Position numbers and translations under genes: made by a program | Assembly (NCBI GenBank): GCA_963814955.1 | Contig: CAWFEX010000006.1 | Coordinates: 558,001-622,000 of the forward strand | Direction: 5' to 3' | From: DATCJA01 sp963814955 | GTDB taxonomy: Bacteria > Acidobacteriota > Vicinamibacteria > Vicinamibacterales > UBA2999 | Length of the DNA stretch: 64,000 nucleotides | In this document: positions 9,174 to 18,458 of the stretch, piece by piece | Numbering within the stretch: the stretch's first letter is position 1 | How the letters are laid out: each line of letters begins with the position of its first letter | Notes under the pieces: model-generated | Databases searched by the model: none | What the model saw: only the letters and a program-made list of their open reading frames with translations | Told to the model about the DNA's origin: nothing

Positions 9174-10547
9174 GTGTCTTGGCGCACCGACGAAGGCGAA
9201 TTGAATCTTCTGACACCAAGAATCTGCACAACGGCGTTGGCCGCGTGGCTCCTGACCGTGCCGGCACAGGCGACGGAATGGTTCGTCGCCCCGGGCGCGA
9301 CTGGAAACGGAACCGCCACCTCGCCGTTCCCTCTTGTGCAGGATGGACTCGACGCTGCAAGGCCGGGCGATATTGTCACCATAAGGCCCGGTACGTATAT
9401 CGAGTCGGTGCGCACCGTTAGAAACGGGTCGGCCGCAGCACCAATCTGGTTGCGCGCGGAAGGCGCGCGCGGGTCGGTGATGCTTACCGCGCCAGGTAGG
9501 GTGCTTCGGGTTGATCACGCCTACATCCGCGTCGAAGCGCTGATACTCGACGGCCAATTCGGCGCCGCGGATACCGTTGATGTGAACACCGGCGGGGACT
9601 TCCTGGAGCTTCGCAATGTCGAAGTGCGCCGATCGAGTGCAGACCTGATCGACATTGGCAGTCCGCGCGGAGTGCTGATTGCCAACTGCCTCATTCACCA
9701 CGCGCTCAATGCCACCGGCGGCCGCATGGATGCGCATGGCATTGTCGCGAGCGCAGTCCAGGATCTGACGATCCGGGATACCGAGATCCACACTTTCTCG
9801 GGCGACGGCATACAGATAGACCCGGCCCGCCTCGCTCCTGGATGGAGCGGCGTGACGATTGAGCGCGCGAACATATGGCTGGCCCCCCTCCCCGCAGCAG
9901 AAAACGGATTTCCCGCTGGAACGGTTGCGGGTGAAAACGCCATCGATACGAAGGCGGCGGCCAACCTGCCGCGCGCTCGTCTCACCATCCGCGACACCAC
10001 CGCGTGGGGATTTCGTGGCGGCCTTATAAGGAATATGGCGGCGTTCAACTTGAAGGAGAACGTCGACGCGGTCGTGGATGGCGTCACCGTACACGATTCG
10101 GAGATTGCGTTTCGTCTGCGCGGCGCAAGGGCGGGACCCGGCGGTGCCTCGGTGACTATCAAGAACGCCGTCGTGCACGATACAGGAACGGCGTTTCGAT
10201 ACGAAGACAACATCAGAAACTTGAAGATCTGGAACAGCACGATCGGAAATCGCGTGCTGCGTCCGTTCCATGCGGCCGAGTCGGACAGTGACGGCGTCGA
10301 AGTGCGCAACCTGCTGGTCCGCGGGGCGCTGCCCCGGGAAGCCGCACACATATCGAACCGCGGTGTTGGAGCGGAGGCATTCGTGAACGCCGCCGCCAAC
10401 AACTACGCGCTTGCGGCAGGCGCATCCGCGATCGATGCCGGGATTGCAATCATGGATGTGAAAACAGATCGAGCCGCGACGCCGCGACCGCAAGGACGCG
10501 CCTACGACGTTGGTGCATTTGAGTGGACCTCGCGGAGCACTCGGTAA
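9174..10547 (+). CDS. Secreted right-handed beta-helix protein
   Basis: After a signal peptide (hydrophobic TALAAWLLTVPAQA, cleavage likely before TEW) the protein shows repeated short strand units rich in Asn, Val, Ile and Gly, such as VEALILDGQFG, LIANCLIHHALNATGG and VTIKNAVVHDTGTAF. This is the pattern of pectate-lyase-like parallel beta-helices. It ends AYDVGAFEW, a common end for such secreted proteins. It may bind or cut polysaccharide; no catalytic residues are evident. The frame opens with GTG at 9174; TTG at 9201, with GAAGG just upstream, would start directly before the signal peptide and may be the true start. The next gene is convergent, so this is probably a single-gene unit. 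The 220 bp upstream contain nothing I recognise. Confidence 0.78.
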   Translation: MSWRTDEGELNLLTPRICTTALAAWLLTVPAQATEWFVAPGATGNGTATSPFPLVQDGLDAARPGDIVTIRPGTYIESVRTVRNGSAAAPIWLRAEGARGSVMLTAPGRVLRVDHAYIRVEALILDGQFGAADTVDVNTGGDFLELRNVEVRRSSADLIDIGSPRGVLIANCLIHHALNATGGRMDAHGIVASAVQDLTIRDTEIHTFSGDGIQIDPARLAPGWSGVTIERANIWLAPLPAAENGFPAGTVAGENAIDTKAAANLPRARLTIRDTTAWGFRGGLIRNMAAFNLKENVDAVVDGVTVHDSEIAFRLRGARAGPGGASVTIKNAVVHDTGTAFRYEDNIRNLKIWNSTIGNRVLRPFHAAESDSDGVEVRNLLVRGALPREAAHISNRGVGAEAFVNAAANNYALAAGASAIDAGIAIMDVKTDRAATPRPQGRAYDVGAFEWTSRSTR

Positions 10548-10558
10548 GACAGCATCCG

Positions 10559-11167
10559 TCACGACGTCCACACGACCACACCGTACCGCACCGCGTAATA
10601 CATCAGAGCGGCCCATTCGTATGCGACGTACGCACGGTCGTACGGCGTAGCCCACCACCGGTCGGGTCGGGCCGGAGATGAACTCGCGGGCTCGATGCCA
10701 ATCTCCACTCCTGAACCGTTGAAGACCGATCGGAAGGCGGCCAGGGAACGACGTGTGTGATACGGAGTCGTAACGATGAGAAGCCGGCGAACACGTGCCT
10801 GGCGAGCGAACGACAAAGTGGCGAGTGCCTCGCCGTACGTTCCCGGGGATGTCAGTGGAAGGATGCGTACCCGGTTCTCGGCCACGCCAAGGCGCTCGAG
10901 CCGCGCGACCCGTCCACTGCAGTCGTGACAGTTGAATTCGGACGCGGGCTGCGGAAGCGTGAGCAGCAGAAGCGCAGATGGATTCGCGATCGCGAGCCGC
11001 GCTGCCGCCGGAAGTCGTTCCCATTCGTGGCTGGCCAACGAGAGAATCGCGTCCGGGGTGTCCGCTGGCCGTGAAATGACGAGGAACGTTCCAGCTCGAC
11101 CGCCGATGAAGGCGAGCCCAAGGAGTCCCAGGCCGATCGCGATGGCGCCAAACGACTTCGAGCGCAC
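10559..11167 (-). CDS. YdcF/SanA-like DUF218 membrane protein
   Basis: A single N-terminal membrane segment (FGAIAIGLGLLGLAFIGG) is followed by a DUF218 domain with SPGTYGEALATLSFARQA, RRLLIVTTPYHTRRS and the end segment YVAYEWAALMYYAVRYGV. Relatives (ElyC, SanA, YdcF) act in envelope carbohydrate metabolism, but the reaction is not known. The start is uncertain: the frame stays open up to 11461, and I chose GTG 11167 because it places the membrane segment at the N-terminus. The pair NCHDC near mid-protein is a small cysteine motif. The gene is convergent with the beta-helix gene and divergent from the beta-propeller gene. Confidence 0.65.
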   Translation of the reverse strand: MRSKSFGAIAIGLGLLGLAFIGGRAGTFLVISRPADTPDAILSLASHEWERLPAAARLAIANPSALLLLTLPQPASEFNCHDCSGRVARLERLGVAENRVRILPLTSPGTYGEALATLSFARQARVRRLLIVTTPYHTRRSLAAFRSVFNGSGVEIGIEPASSSPARPDRWWATPYDRAYVAYEWAALMYYAVRYGVVVWTS

Positions 11168-11347
11168 GCACTGCTCATCATAGCGGCCACCCGTTTCGAC
11201 ATTTCCAGCCGGCGCGTTCGCGCCACGCTCTTGCCATGAGCAAAAACTGAAACCGTTACTTCCAATTTGCGATGACGGTACGGAACCCGCCAACGAGGTC
11301 ACGTGATAATTCGAACACGAACAACGACTTAGCTCACGCATAGCTAG

Positions 11348-11363
11348 TGGCATGTCCGTTGCT
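11348..11363 (+). promoter_or_regulatory. Putative sigma-54 (-24/-12) promoter, best match in the window
   Basis: TGGCATGTCCGTTGCT differs from the RpoN consensus TGGCACG-N4-TTGCT at only one informative position. It lies about 110 bp before the ATG at 11473. Confidence 0.65.
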
Positions 11364-11472
11364 GTCGCACCAAGCGCCCACCCCGCTTCACGAAGTTCGA
11401 TTTGCATCAGCGTGAACGATTGGAGTAGAAGTGCCACAGCGTCCCGCGAAACGGATTCCATCCTGCGAGCGT

Positions 11473-12852
11473 ATGAACTTGAACGGAAAGCCTCGATTGC
11501 GGTGGCCGCGTCACCTGGTATTTTTGGTGTTATGCCTCGCTGGCGTTCACGTTTCCGCCTACGCTCAGACTCAGCCCGTTGCTCTCGCCTGGGACGCCAA
11601 CCCGGAAGGATCGGTCGGCGGCTACATCGTGTATGTCGGAAACGCTTCCGGTTCTTACGTCGAACAATATGACGTCGGCCAACAAACCTCGTTCGTGTAC
11701 ACGCGGGTCACGGGGGGACGTCCGTACTTCTTCGCAGTGGCTGCGTACACACCTCTCCGCGACGTCGGCCCGCTCTCTGATGAGATCTTTTTTCTCGCCG
11801 GCACGGTAACCGCTAGCGAACCGTCACCCATTCCAGCGCGAACACCTGAGACACTTGCCGAAAATCGATCCGCCTTGTGCGCGGGGGTGGACGGTCAGAG
11901 CTGTTACACCGTTCAGCGCATTGCCACGGTTCCAGGCGAGATACAGGCGCTCACGCCGGCCGGCGACGGCCGCGTGTTCTTCATCGACGCTGCGGGCGAG
12001 CATGTTCGCCTGATTGCAGGCGATACGCTCATGCCCGACGCGGTACTAGCGGCCGCACGCAACACCCGGTTGACCGGACTCGTTCTGGATGCCGCTTTCG
12101 ATCGCAATCGGTTCGTCTATGTTGGCGAAGTCGAGACGCGGCCCGACGGACGCCGCGAGATGAGTATCGTTCGCTATCGCGAGGTTGCAAACCTACTCGC
12201 GGAGGGGGGCGCGATCATTTCGGGGCTTCCGTTGCCAGCCAACGGCGATGCACCCTTCACCGTTGACGGCACTGGCCGCGTGTACCTCGCGATGCCTGCA
12301 GCGGCCGGTGGAGCCACCGCGGCGTCTCCTTATGACGGTATGGTGCTGCGATTCGAGAGCGACGGGAGCGTCCCGCGCGACAGCCGCGGCGGTTCACCCG
12401 TTTTCGCCCACGGCTATGCACGGCCGACGTCGCTCGTGTGGAGCGGCGCGCAAAACGAACTGTGGCTCGCAGGCCGCGGCGCCGATTGGGATGGTCCTCT
12501 TGCTCGACTGCCGCTGGCGGGCAACGCCGCCGAGTGGCCGCGCCTCCCAGGCACTGCCGTCCTCGATTCGGATTCCCCGATTGTGAGCCTCAGCGCCGCG
12601 AGAACAGCGCGGGCGTCGTCAGCGGCTGGTGGCGTGAGCGGCAGCATGATTCTGGTTGACGAGGACGGAACGCTGATGCGGGTCGACACGCAGACCCAGC
12701 GAGTCGCCGCATTCACGACGGTTTCCACGACAGAGATCGGCGGCGATTCCACGTTCGCGGCCCTCGATGGGAACGATATCTACCTCGTGGTGAGCCCGAT
12801 AACCTCGCGAGTCGCTCCTGCCTCCTGGATCGTCCGACTCCGTCAGAACTGA
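11473..12852 (+). CDS. Secreted FnIII plus beta-propeller protein
   Basis: MNLNGKPRLRWPRHLVFLVL begins a clear signal peptide ending near VSAYAQ. A fibronectin-III-like domain follows (VALAWDANPEGSVGGYIVYV to PYFFAVAAYT). The rest (about residues 120-455) looks like a six-bladed propeller of the sorbosone/glucose dehydrogenase class, with units such as VFFIDAAGEHVRLI, VYLAMPAA, LWLAGRGADW and IYLVVSP. It is probably an extracellular sugar- or matrix-binding protein. The catalytic His/Arg set of PQQ dehydrogenases is not evident. The ATG at 11473 is chosen because it starts the signal peptide; earlier in-frame codons only add an unlikely N-terminal extension. A good sigma-54-like promoter lies upstream, and a palindrome pair follows. 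Confidence 0.75.
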   Translation: MNLNGKPRLRWPRHLVFLVLCLAGVHVSAYAQTQPVALAWDANPEGSVGGYIVYVGNASGSYVEQYDVGQQTSFVYTRVTGGRPYFFAVAAYTPLRDVGPLSDEIFFLAGTVTASEPSPIPARTPETLAENRSALCAGVDGQSCYTVQRIATVPGEIQALTPAGDGRVFFIDAAGEHVRLIAGDTLMPDAVLAAARNTRLTGLVLDAAFDRNRFVYVGEVETRPDGRREMSIVRYREVANLLAEGGAIISGLPLPANGDAPFTVDGTGRVYLAMPAAAGGATAASPYDGMVLRFESDGSVPRDSRGGSPVFAHGYARPTSLVWSGAQNELWLAGRGADWDGPLARLPLAGNAAEWPRLPGTAVLDSDSPIVSLSAARTARASSAAGGVSGSMILVDEDGTLMRVDTQTQRVAAFTTVSTTEIGGDSTFAALDGNDIYLVVSPITSRVAPASWIVRLRQN

Positions 12853-12874
12853 TTTCTTGGCGCGAAGTACGAAG

Positions 12875-12939
12875 TGTCCGGCTTCAGCCGGACACAAAAT
12901 TGCTTCGGCACCACCCTACCGGTCCGGCTAAAGCCGGAC
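12875..12939. repeat. Two copies of the GTCCGGCT..AGCCGGAC palindrome, in opposite orientation
   Basis: One copy is TGTCCGGCTTCAGCCGGACA at 12875-12894; the other is at 12922-12939 with one central change (CTAAAG). They lie between convergent genes, as at 5241-5340. They may act as bidirectional transcript-end hairpins or as dispersed REP-like elements. Confidence 0.85.
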
Positions 12940-12959
12940 ACTACGTCTCATGAAACGTT

Positions 12960-13505
12960 CTAGTTGGCGCTTAGGTTGGGCGTCGCCTGCTGAATGAGCG
13001 CCAGGATGTCACGACGTCGAGGCCCAACGCGCCGATCGGGGGGAGGAAACGGATCGGACGAGGTACGCCTGTCCGCCTGCCGGCGCTCAAACGGAGGATG
13101 GATCGGCTCGCTCGATGTCCGTAGTAGCGTGCGACAGATTGCGGCACGGAGCTCTTCGGTCGTAGTGGGCTTCAGCACGAAGGTGGCGCCGAGCTGCTCG
13201 GCTTCGGATTGAAGCACTGAATCAGCGACGGCGGAGGTCACGATCGCCGCGAGGTCGCGCTTCACCGCCTTGCCGCGAAGAACGAGATGAAGTCCGTTGT
13301 ATTCGCCAAGTCTGATGTCTGCGATCAGGAGCGCCGGCGGCACGCGGAGTCTTTCCAGCGCGTCGTGGAAGTTGTCCGCAACCGTGACGTGGAATCCGAG
13401 CGACGAGACCGTCTCGACGGTGAAGAGAGCGTCGGGAAGTATCGGTTCGACGATTAACGCGGACGCGGCCATCGGAATGCTCAGACCCTGAACGGACGAT
13501 TCCAT
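12960..13505 (-). CDS. Response regulator receiver protein with charged tail
   Basis: A receiver domain covers about residues 12-125: ALIVEPILPD (first strand, with one acidic residue where two are usual), LLIADIRLGEYNG (phosphoacceptor Asp), AAIVTSAVAD and FVLKPTTTEEL (conserved Lys). A tail rich in Arg and Pro follows (ERRQADRRTSSDPF, PDRRVGPRRRD). No output domain is present, so it probably works by protein contact or through a partner kinase. I choose the ATG at 13505; the frame extends to 13541. No kinase lies beside it. Confidence 0.8.
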   Translation of the reverse strand: MESSVQGLSIPMAASALIVEPILPDALFTVETVSSLGFHVTVADNFHDALERLRVPPALLIADIRLGEYNGLHLVLRGKAVKRDLAAIVTSAVADSVLQSEAEQLGATFVLKPTTTEELRAAICRTLLRTSSEPIHPPFERRQADRRTSSDPFPPPDRRVGPRRRDILALIQQATPNLSAN

Positions 13506-13611
13506 GTCGCTCCGATCACTGGTACGACTCGTTCGCCTCACGTTTGCACATCAGTGCGCGACGCGGCGCAGACTTTTGTCTCCCTGATGAACGCATTCGT
13601 CATAATCGGGA

Positions 13612-14051
13612 ACTTCCCGCGCGCGCAGACATACTTAACGCGTGCGCCAGCCAAAATACCTACACGTCAGTTATATGAAGGAGATCTGTTCGCCGTACGA
13701 GTGCGCCGTTTCGAGCTCGGCGCGCAGATATTGTGCAACTTGTCGGCCGCCGATAACAAATTCGGCGGAATCAGACACGCCTCGTGTTCAAAATCTGTGC
13801 AAGTACGATTGGATTGGGGGCCGCTCGGGACTGGGCCGTCGCACCACCTCAGGGCAGGTGACATTGTGAACGCGAATAGCCTCGAATATACCGGTGACGG
13901 AATAGATATCAATAGATGTATCGGCGCCGCGATTCACGATGGCCTTGCTGCAACAGGCTGGCGTCGCCGAGGTGGACATCGCGCTCAGCTGAATCGTTCG
14001 CTCGCGAACAAGGCGGAGGTCAAGCAGCTGCAGGCGAAGCTCGCGAAATAG
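13612..14051 (+). pseudogene. Deletion remnant of a second TIGR03790/TPR gene
   Basis: Bases 13612 to about 13935 align almost throughout with 18136-18458, the region just upstream of the TIGR03790/TPR gene. They share long identical stretches such as ACTTGTCGGCCGCCGATAAC. Bases about 13990-14051 encode LANKAEVKQLQAKLAK and a stop, matching the last codons of the gene at 18386-20279 (LANNVEVKELQARLAK). The roughly 1.8 kb in between is missing. This is what an internal deletion leaves of a duplicated gene: the 5' flank joined to the 3' end. No product is expected. The remnant ends exactly at the stop of the convergent methyltransferase. Confidence 0.75.
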
Positions 14052-14972
14052 TCAGCGTCGTCGGGCGACGATTCGCATCCGGTACGAATCCGGTGCAACG
14101 CGATTGGCCGGAAAATCGCGTGCGCGTTCGGCCGGGCCTCCGCCCTCGTCAACCATCTCGATATCGAAGCCCGCGTTTTCGAAGAGGGCGGTGATTTCGC
14201 GCGGCGTGTGAATCGTGTACGTCCTCCTGCGAATGGCGTACGCGTAGACCGCCGCAGCCACCTGGTCGGCATCGACGTCGATGCCGCCAGCGTGCGCCCG
14301 GGCGGCGGCCGCGGCGCGTTCTCTCAACCAGCGTGCTTCCTCGGGTGTGAAGTGGTTGAACTGCTCTTCGCTCGATGTGGGTCGAACTCGCTGCGTTGTC
14401 ACGACGACCCCGCCTGGCCTGAGGAAAGAATGCCAGCGGGCAACGACTCGTTGGCGCTGGACGCCATCATGGAGCCCGAGGAAGTTGTGCGTGCACACCA
14501 GATCGAACGGATGCTGGGGCTCGTAATCGAGAACACTCGCGCACACCGTCGTTAGAGAAAGCGGATACCTGGAGGCATACCAGCGGTTCAGAAACAAGGA
14601 CGTCTGGCAACGATCGAGGACCGTAGCGTCCAGCGATGTTCCCGCGTACGCACACTTGAGATGCGCGAGCATCGAGTAGTCGGCCGATGCGGACACGAGT
14701 GTGCGCGTGTAGTGGCCCGTCTGTGCATACTGGCGGAACGTTGCCGACAGGAATTCGCTGTTTGCAGCGGTCGCGGTGAAAAGACCCAGAAGTCTCATGT
14801 ACTGCCACACGCGGTGATAGTCGACGCACGTCTCTCCGGTCTCGGGATCCACATGGCAGCGCCGTGGTGCCTCGACCCAGGCGAGAGGGGCGCTCTCGGC
14901 AAGCGGTTCCTCCGGCACTCCGGTAAGATTCCGCAATTCTGCGGAGCGATCCTTGGAAGGCTCGTCTCGCAT
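14052..14972 (-). CDS. Class I SAM-dependent methyltransferase-like protein
   Basis: The 306-residue protein carries a Rossmann-type methyltransferase core in its middle: ATVLDRCQTSLFLNRWYA (acidic loop), CASVLDYEPQ, FDLVCTHNFLGLH and FLRPGGVVVTTQRV. The usual glycine-rich loop is replaced by a region around LVSASADYSMLAHLKCA, so SAM binding may be atypical. An N-terminal segment of about 60 residues mentions a DPETGETCVDYHRVWQYM element not seen in standard families. It is divergent from the ABC exporter and could modify the same small molecule or glycan. Substrate unknown. Confidence 0.7.
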   Translation of the reverse strand: MRDEPSKDRSAELRNLTGVPEEPLAESAPLAWVEAPRRCHVDPETGETCVDYHRVWQYMRLLGLFTATAANSEFLSATFRQYAQTGHYTRTLVSASADYSMLAHLKCAYAGTSLDATVLDRCQTSLFLNRWYASRYPLSLTTVCASVLDYEPQHPFDLVCTHNFLGLHDGVQRQRVVARWHSFLRPGGVVVTTQRVRPTSSEEQFNHFTPEEARWLRERAAAAARAHAGGIDVDADQVAAAVYAYAIRRRTYTIHTPREITALFENAGFDIEMVDEGGGPAERARDFPANRVAPDSYRMRIVARRR

Positions 14973-15025
14973 ACCCTAGTGAGCTCGCGATGGCGTCGTC
15001 ACGACGTCAATAGTAGCGGCCCGCC

Positions 15026-16972
15026 ATGTGCCCGTCTAATGGTCGGCGAAACGATATGCAAAAGCGGGAAAGCGGGCATACGATGGTTCATTCGATGAGT
15101 CCGCAGTCTGACGTCCCCCCGTCGGCGATGCGGTTTGCCGCGTCGCATGCCAGCGAGTTCGCCCGAGCTCATTGGGCGTTGCTGCTCTGGTTCGCAACCA
15201 CAGCCTTCTGTCGGATTGCAACCACCGTTGCCGCCATTCTTCTGATTCGCGACTTTCTGACCGGAGTCCTTTCGCAGCCCTCAGGCGTTGTGCGGCAGTT
15301 GACGACCGCAATCGGTCAGACAGCGGCGCTCTGGGTGGTCGTCGGCCTGCTCCTCGCTGTTTTTCTGGCGAGCGCTCTCTGCGCGTACGCGAGCCAGCTT
15401 GCCATGCAGCGCCTGATGCGGCTGCTCGAGCTCGAACTGATGCAGAAGGTCATTCGCCACCTTCTCCACCTGCCTGTGGCATTCTTCGACCGGCAGCATC
15501 GGGGCGACATCGTGGAATCGGTTCGCAACGATGTTTCGAAAACGAGAACGGCGGCCACATCGATCATCGAGATCGGCTTGTACGCTGCCCAGGCCGCCGC
15601 ATATATGGGGTCTGCTCTACTCCTCAGTCCAAAGCTGATGGTGATGTCGCTGCCCATCCTGTGCCTGGCGGGTGTTCCGGCGAAGTGGTTCGGCGGTCGC
15701 GCACGCCGGAGATCATTCCGCGTCCGCAAACACGGTTACCGCATCACCGACTTGCTGCTCCAGCTCGTGCAAGGGATCCGAGTCGTAAAAGTATATTCAG
15801 GCGAGGAGGCGGAGACCCGGAACAGCGTTGCGCGAGCCCGACGGTATTTCGACGAACTGATTGCCGCATCCCGTATCAGGGCGCTCGGCGACGTCGTGCT
15901 CGAGACGGCCGCGGGACTGAGCGTCGTCGTCGTCATCGTCGTCGGCGGCTTCGAGGTGATTGCCGGGCGACTTACTCTTCCATCCCTGATCGCGCTCCTC
16001 GTGGCCATTCGCGCTGCCCACGGGCCGGTGAACACGTGCTTCGTCAGATTCATGGAGATTCAGACGAACTGGGCGTCCTTCGAGCGGTTTCGCCAGCTGC
16101 TGCACACGCCGTCCGAGGCGCCGGATCCCGCGGACGCCGTGGCTTTGTCAGGGCCGATTGCGTCGATTGAATTCAGCCACGTGTCGTTCGCATACGGCGC
16201 CGAGCCGAACGTGCTGACCGATGTGTCGTTCGAAGTCAAGGCGGATCAGCACGTCGGCATCGTCGGGCCGTCCGGCGTAGGCAAGACAACACTGATGAGT
16301 CTCATCGCGCGGTTTTATGACCCTGTTGAGGGCCGGATTCTGCTCAACGGTCGTGACCTTCGCAGTTATCGACGTGCGGACGTGCGCCGGCAGCTTGCCA
16401 TCGTGACGCAGGATCTGTTCGTTTTCGGGACCACGGTGCGCGAGAACATCAGGTACGGCCGCGTCGATGCTTCAGACGCCGAGGTCGAACGGGCCGCTAT
16501 TGCAGCGGAAATCCACGACGACATCATGAAGCTTCCCGAGGGATACAACACCGTTATCGGTGTCGGCGGACGACTGTTGTCGGCGGGACAGATTCAGCGA
16601 GTAAACATCGCGCGTGCGCTGCTCAAGGACGCACAGCTGGTCATACTCGACGAGGCGACCTCGAATCTCGATTCGATTTCCGAGGCAAAGATACAGGCGG
16701 CACTGGAGCGACTGATGCAACGACGCACCACGTTCGTCATTGCGCACCGGCTTTCGACGCTCCGAAACGCCGATCTCATCGTCGTCATCGACAAAGGGCG
16801 GTGCGTCGGCATAGGGTCGCACGACGTCCTCATGCAGAGTTGCCAGCTTTATCACCGTCTCTGGGAGGCGCAATCCAGCAAGGGTTCGACAACGGAACCC
16901 CTCCTTCGCCTGACCGACACTCGGGCCGCTGAATCCCCTCATGATCTGGTACTGGGTCACCGAGTCCGGTAG
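15026..16972 (+). CDS. ABC exporter, fused membrane and ATPase domains
   Basis: This 648-residue half-transporter has about six membrane segments in residues 40-330 and a C-terminal ATPase. The ATPase shows Walker A GPSGVGKTT, the Q-loop VTQDLFVFG, the signature LSAGQIQRVNIARAL, Walker B LVILDEATSNLD and the His switch IAHRLST. All catalytic residues are present, so it should work as a homodimer like MsbA-type exporters. It carries no peptidase domain. The frame opens at ATG 15026; ATGs at 15056 and 15083 are also possible. Its end overlaps the ATP-grasp-like gene by 32 bp, so the two are co-transcribed and probably handle the same molecule. Confidence 0.9.
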   Translation: MCPSNGRRNDMQKRESGHTMVHSMSPQSDVPPSAMRFAASHASEFARAHWALLLWFATTAFCRIATTVAAILLIRDFLTGVLSQPSGVVRQLTTAIGQTAALWVVVGLLLAVFLASALCAYASQLAMQRLMRLLELELMQKVIRHLLHLPVAFFDRQHRGDIVESVRNDVSKTRTAATSIIEIGLYAAQAAAYMGSALLLSPKLMVMSLPILCLAGVPAKWFGGRARRRSFRVRKHGYRITDLLLQLVQGIRVVKVYSGEEAETRNSVARARRYFDELIAASRIRALGDVVLETAAGLSVVVVIVVGGFEVIAGRLTLPSLIALLVAIRAAHGPVNTCFVRFMEIQTNWASFERFRQLLHTPSEAPDPADAVALSGPIASIEFSHVSFAYGAEPNVLTDVSFEVKADQHVGIVGPSGVGKTTLMSLIARFYDPVEGRILLNGRDLRSYRRADVRRQLAIVTQDLFVFGTTVRENIRYGRVDASDAEVERAAIAAEIHDDIMKLPEGYNTVIGVGGRLLSAGQIQRVNIARALLKDAQLVILDEATSNLDSISEAKIQAALERLMQRRTTFVIAHRLSTLRNADLIVVIDKGRCVGIGSHDVLMQSCQLYHRLWEAQSSKGSTTEPLLRLTDTRAAESPHDLVLGHRVR

Positions 16973-18021
16973 ATTCGGCATCGACGCGTACCGCCAGAAT
17001 CGCGGACTCTGCGATCGCCGATCGATTCCAGACACTCCTCTACGATCACATAGGCGACGTCGTGCAACTGACGAGCGGCGCGCAGATCTTTTCAGCGCTC
17101 GACCACCTCACGGAGGCGCAGAAAGACGTCGTCGCCGCGATCTGGGACGGGCACGCGGTTGCCGCGCCCGAGGCGACGCGGTTGAACGATCCGCGCCGGG
17201 TACACCTCCGGTTTCCGCTGCTCAAAACGCTGCACGAACAGAAGCTCAACTCATACCGCGTCTTTCGGGCGAGGGACCTCGAACAAGTCGACACCTTCCC
17301 GGTGTTCGTCCGCCACATGTACGACCACAGTGGCCCGAGAACCCGGTTACTCAATACGCGGAGAGAGGTGGGGGCAGCGCTGTTCGCGCTGCGCCTGAGG
17401 GGTTACCGTCTGCGCGACCTCATGATCGTGGAATTCTGCAACACGTCGAATCGAGACGGGCTGTTTCGGAAGTTCTCTGCTTTCAAGGTTGGGAAACACA
17501 TCATCCCGTGCCATCTGCTCGTATCGAACCACTGGTGTGTGAAGTCCGCCAGAAGCCAGCCGACGGAGGAGAGCCTGCGCGAGGGGATCGAATTCGTCGA
17601 AGCGAATCCTCATCACGACTGGCTGCGCCGTGTCTTCGCGGTCGGTGGCGTCGATTATGGGCGTGTGGACTACGGTGTCCTCGACGGTATTCCGCAGGTT
17701 TGGGAAATCAACCTCAATCCGACGATTGGACGCGTCACCGGTTGGCAGGGAACCTTCGCGCTCCCCGCGGCTATCAATACGCTCCGCGAACATCACCGCG
17801 AGGCGTTTCATGCACGGCTCCGAGCGGCGTTCGTCGCGCTCGATCCCGGGGAAACTCAGGCAGTGAGCGTCGGGATAGGCGAGTCGCTCCTCAAGCGCGT
17901 GCGAGCTGAATCGGCGGCTCTACAACGGCGCGCACGATTTCTCGGCGGAGTATCGGAGCTTTCGGGCCATCCACAGCTGGGTTTGGCAATCCGTGCTGTC
18001 TTAAAGTTATTTCCTCGATAG
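16941..18021 (+). CDS. ATP-grasp-like protein, one frameshift
   Basis: The N-terminus MIWYWVTESGRFGIDAYR reads in one frame from 16941. After one extra base near 17005 the protein continues as SAIADRFQTLLYDH in the frame that ends at 18021, giving about 360 residues. The C-terminal part carries DLMIVEFCNTSNRDGLFRKF, GVDYGRVDYGVLDG and VWEINLNPTIG. The E-x-N-x-N pattern is the magnesium site of ATP-grasp carboxylate-amine ligases. The second half is convincing; the nucleotide-binding lysines are less clear. It may ligate an amino acid or peptide to the compound exported by the overlapping ABC transporter. A GTG at 17062 would give a shortened version without the frameshift. Confidence 0.65.
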
Positions 18022-18135
18022 CGATCCGACGCCGACTCCCCGCTGTCAGGACGAGTATTTCCGGGCCTGTCGGAGTCGCCAATCCAGCGGACATCCGCAA
18101 GCGATGCATGTTTTGGCGCAGCGAGCCTCCACGAA

Positions 18136-18458
18136 ACTTCGCGCGCGCGCAGGCATACTGAACGCGTGCGGCAGCCCAAATACCCACACGTCAGTTATGA
18201 AGGAGATCCGTTCGTTTACGAGTGCGCCGTCTCTCGGTTTCGGCAGCAGATATTGCGCAACTTGTCGGCCGCCGATAACAAAATCGCCCGAATCATATGG
18301 ATCGCGTTCAAAAATTCGTGCAAGTATGATCGGATCAGGAGCCGGCAATGAGCCGAGGGATCGTCCACTTCAAGCAGGTGACGTTGTGATCGCCAACAGC
18401 CTCGAGTATATCCGTGGCGGACCAGAGATTCATCGATGTAGAGCCGATCGAAACTGTG
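18136..18458. repeat. Conserved 320-bp element, duplicated at 13612-13935
   Basis: This stretch is an imperfect direct copy of 13612-13935. Small indels between the copies do not respect a reading frame on the plus strand, so it behaves more like leader or regulatory DNA than protein-coding DNA. It contains a short hairpin around TTGTCGGCCGCCGATAACAA. Its 3' part may overlap the start of the following gene. Confidence 0.75.

Noticed and set aside
9072..11171. A 699-codon open frame on the minus strand
   Set aside because: It lies opposite the beta-helix gene, is Arg/Ser-rich without any domain, and reflects the lack of stops in GC-rich antisense frames.
13554..14051. A 165-codon open frame as a new protein
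   Set aside because: It reads through the duplicated leader and only its last residues match a protein; the deletion-remnant explanation covers it.
18182..18300. Sigma-54 site before the TIGR03790 gene (GG..ATATTGC)
   Set aside because: GG and GC are 11 bases apart, not 10; without a confirmed sequence I do not count it.
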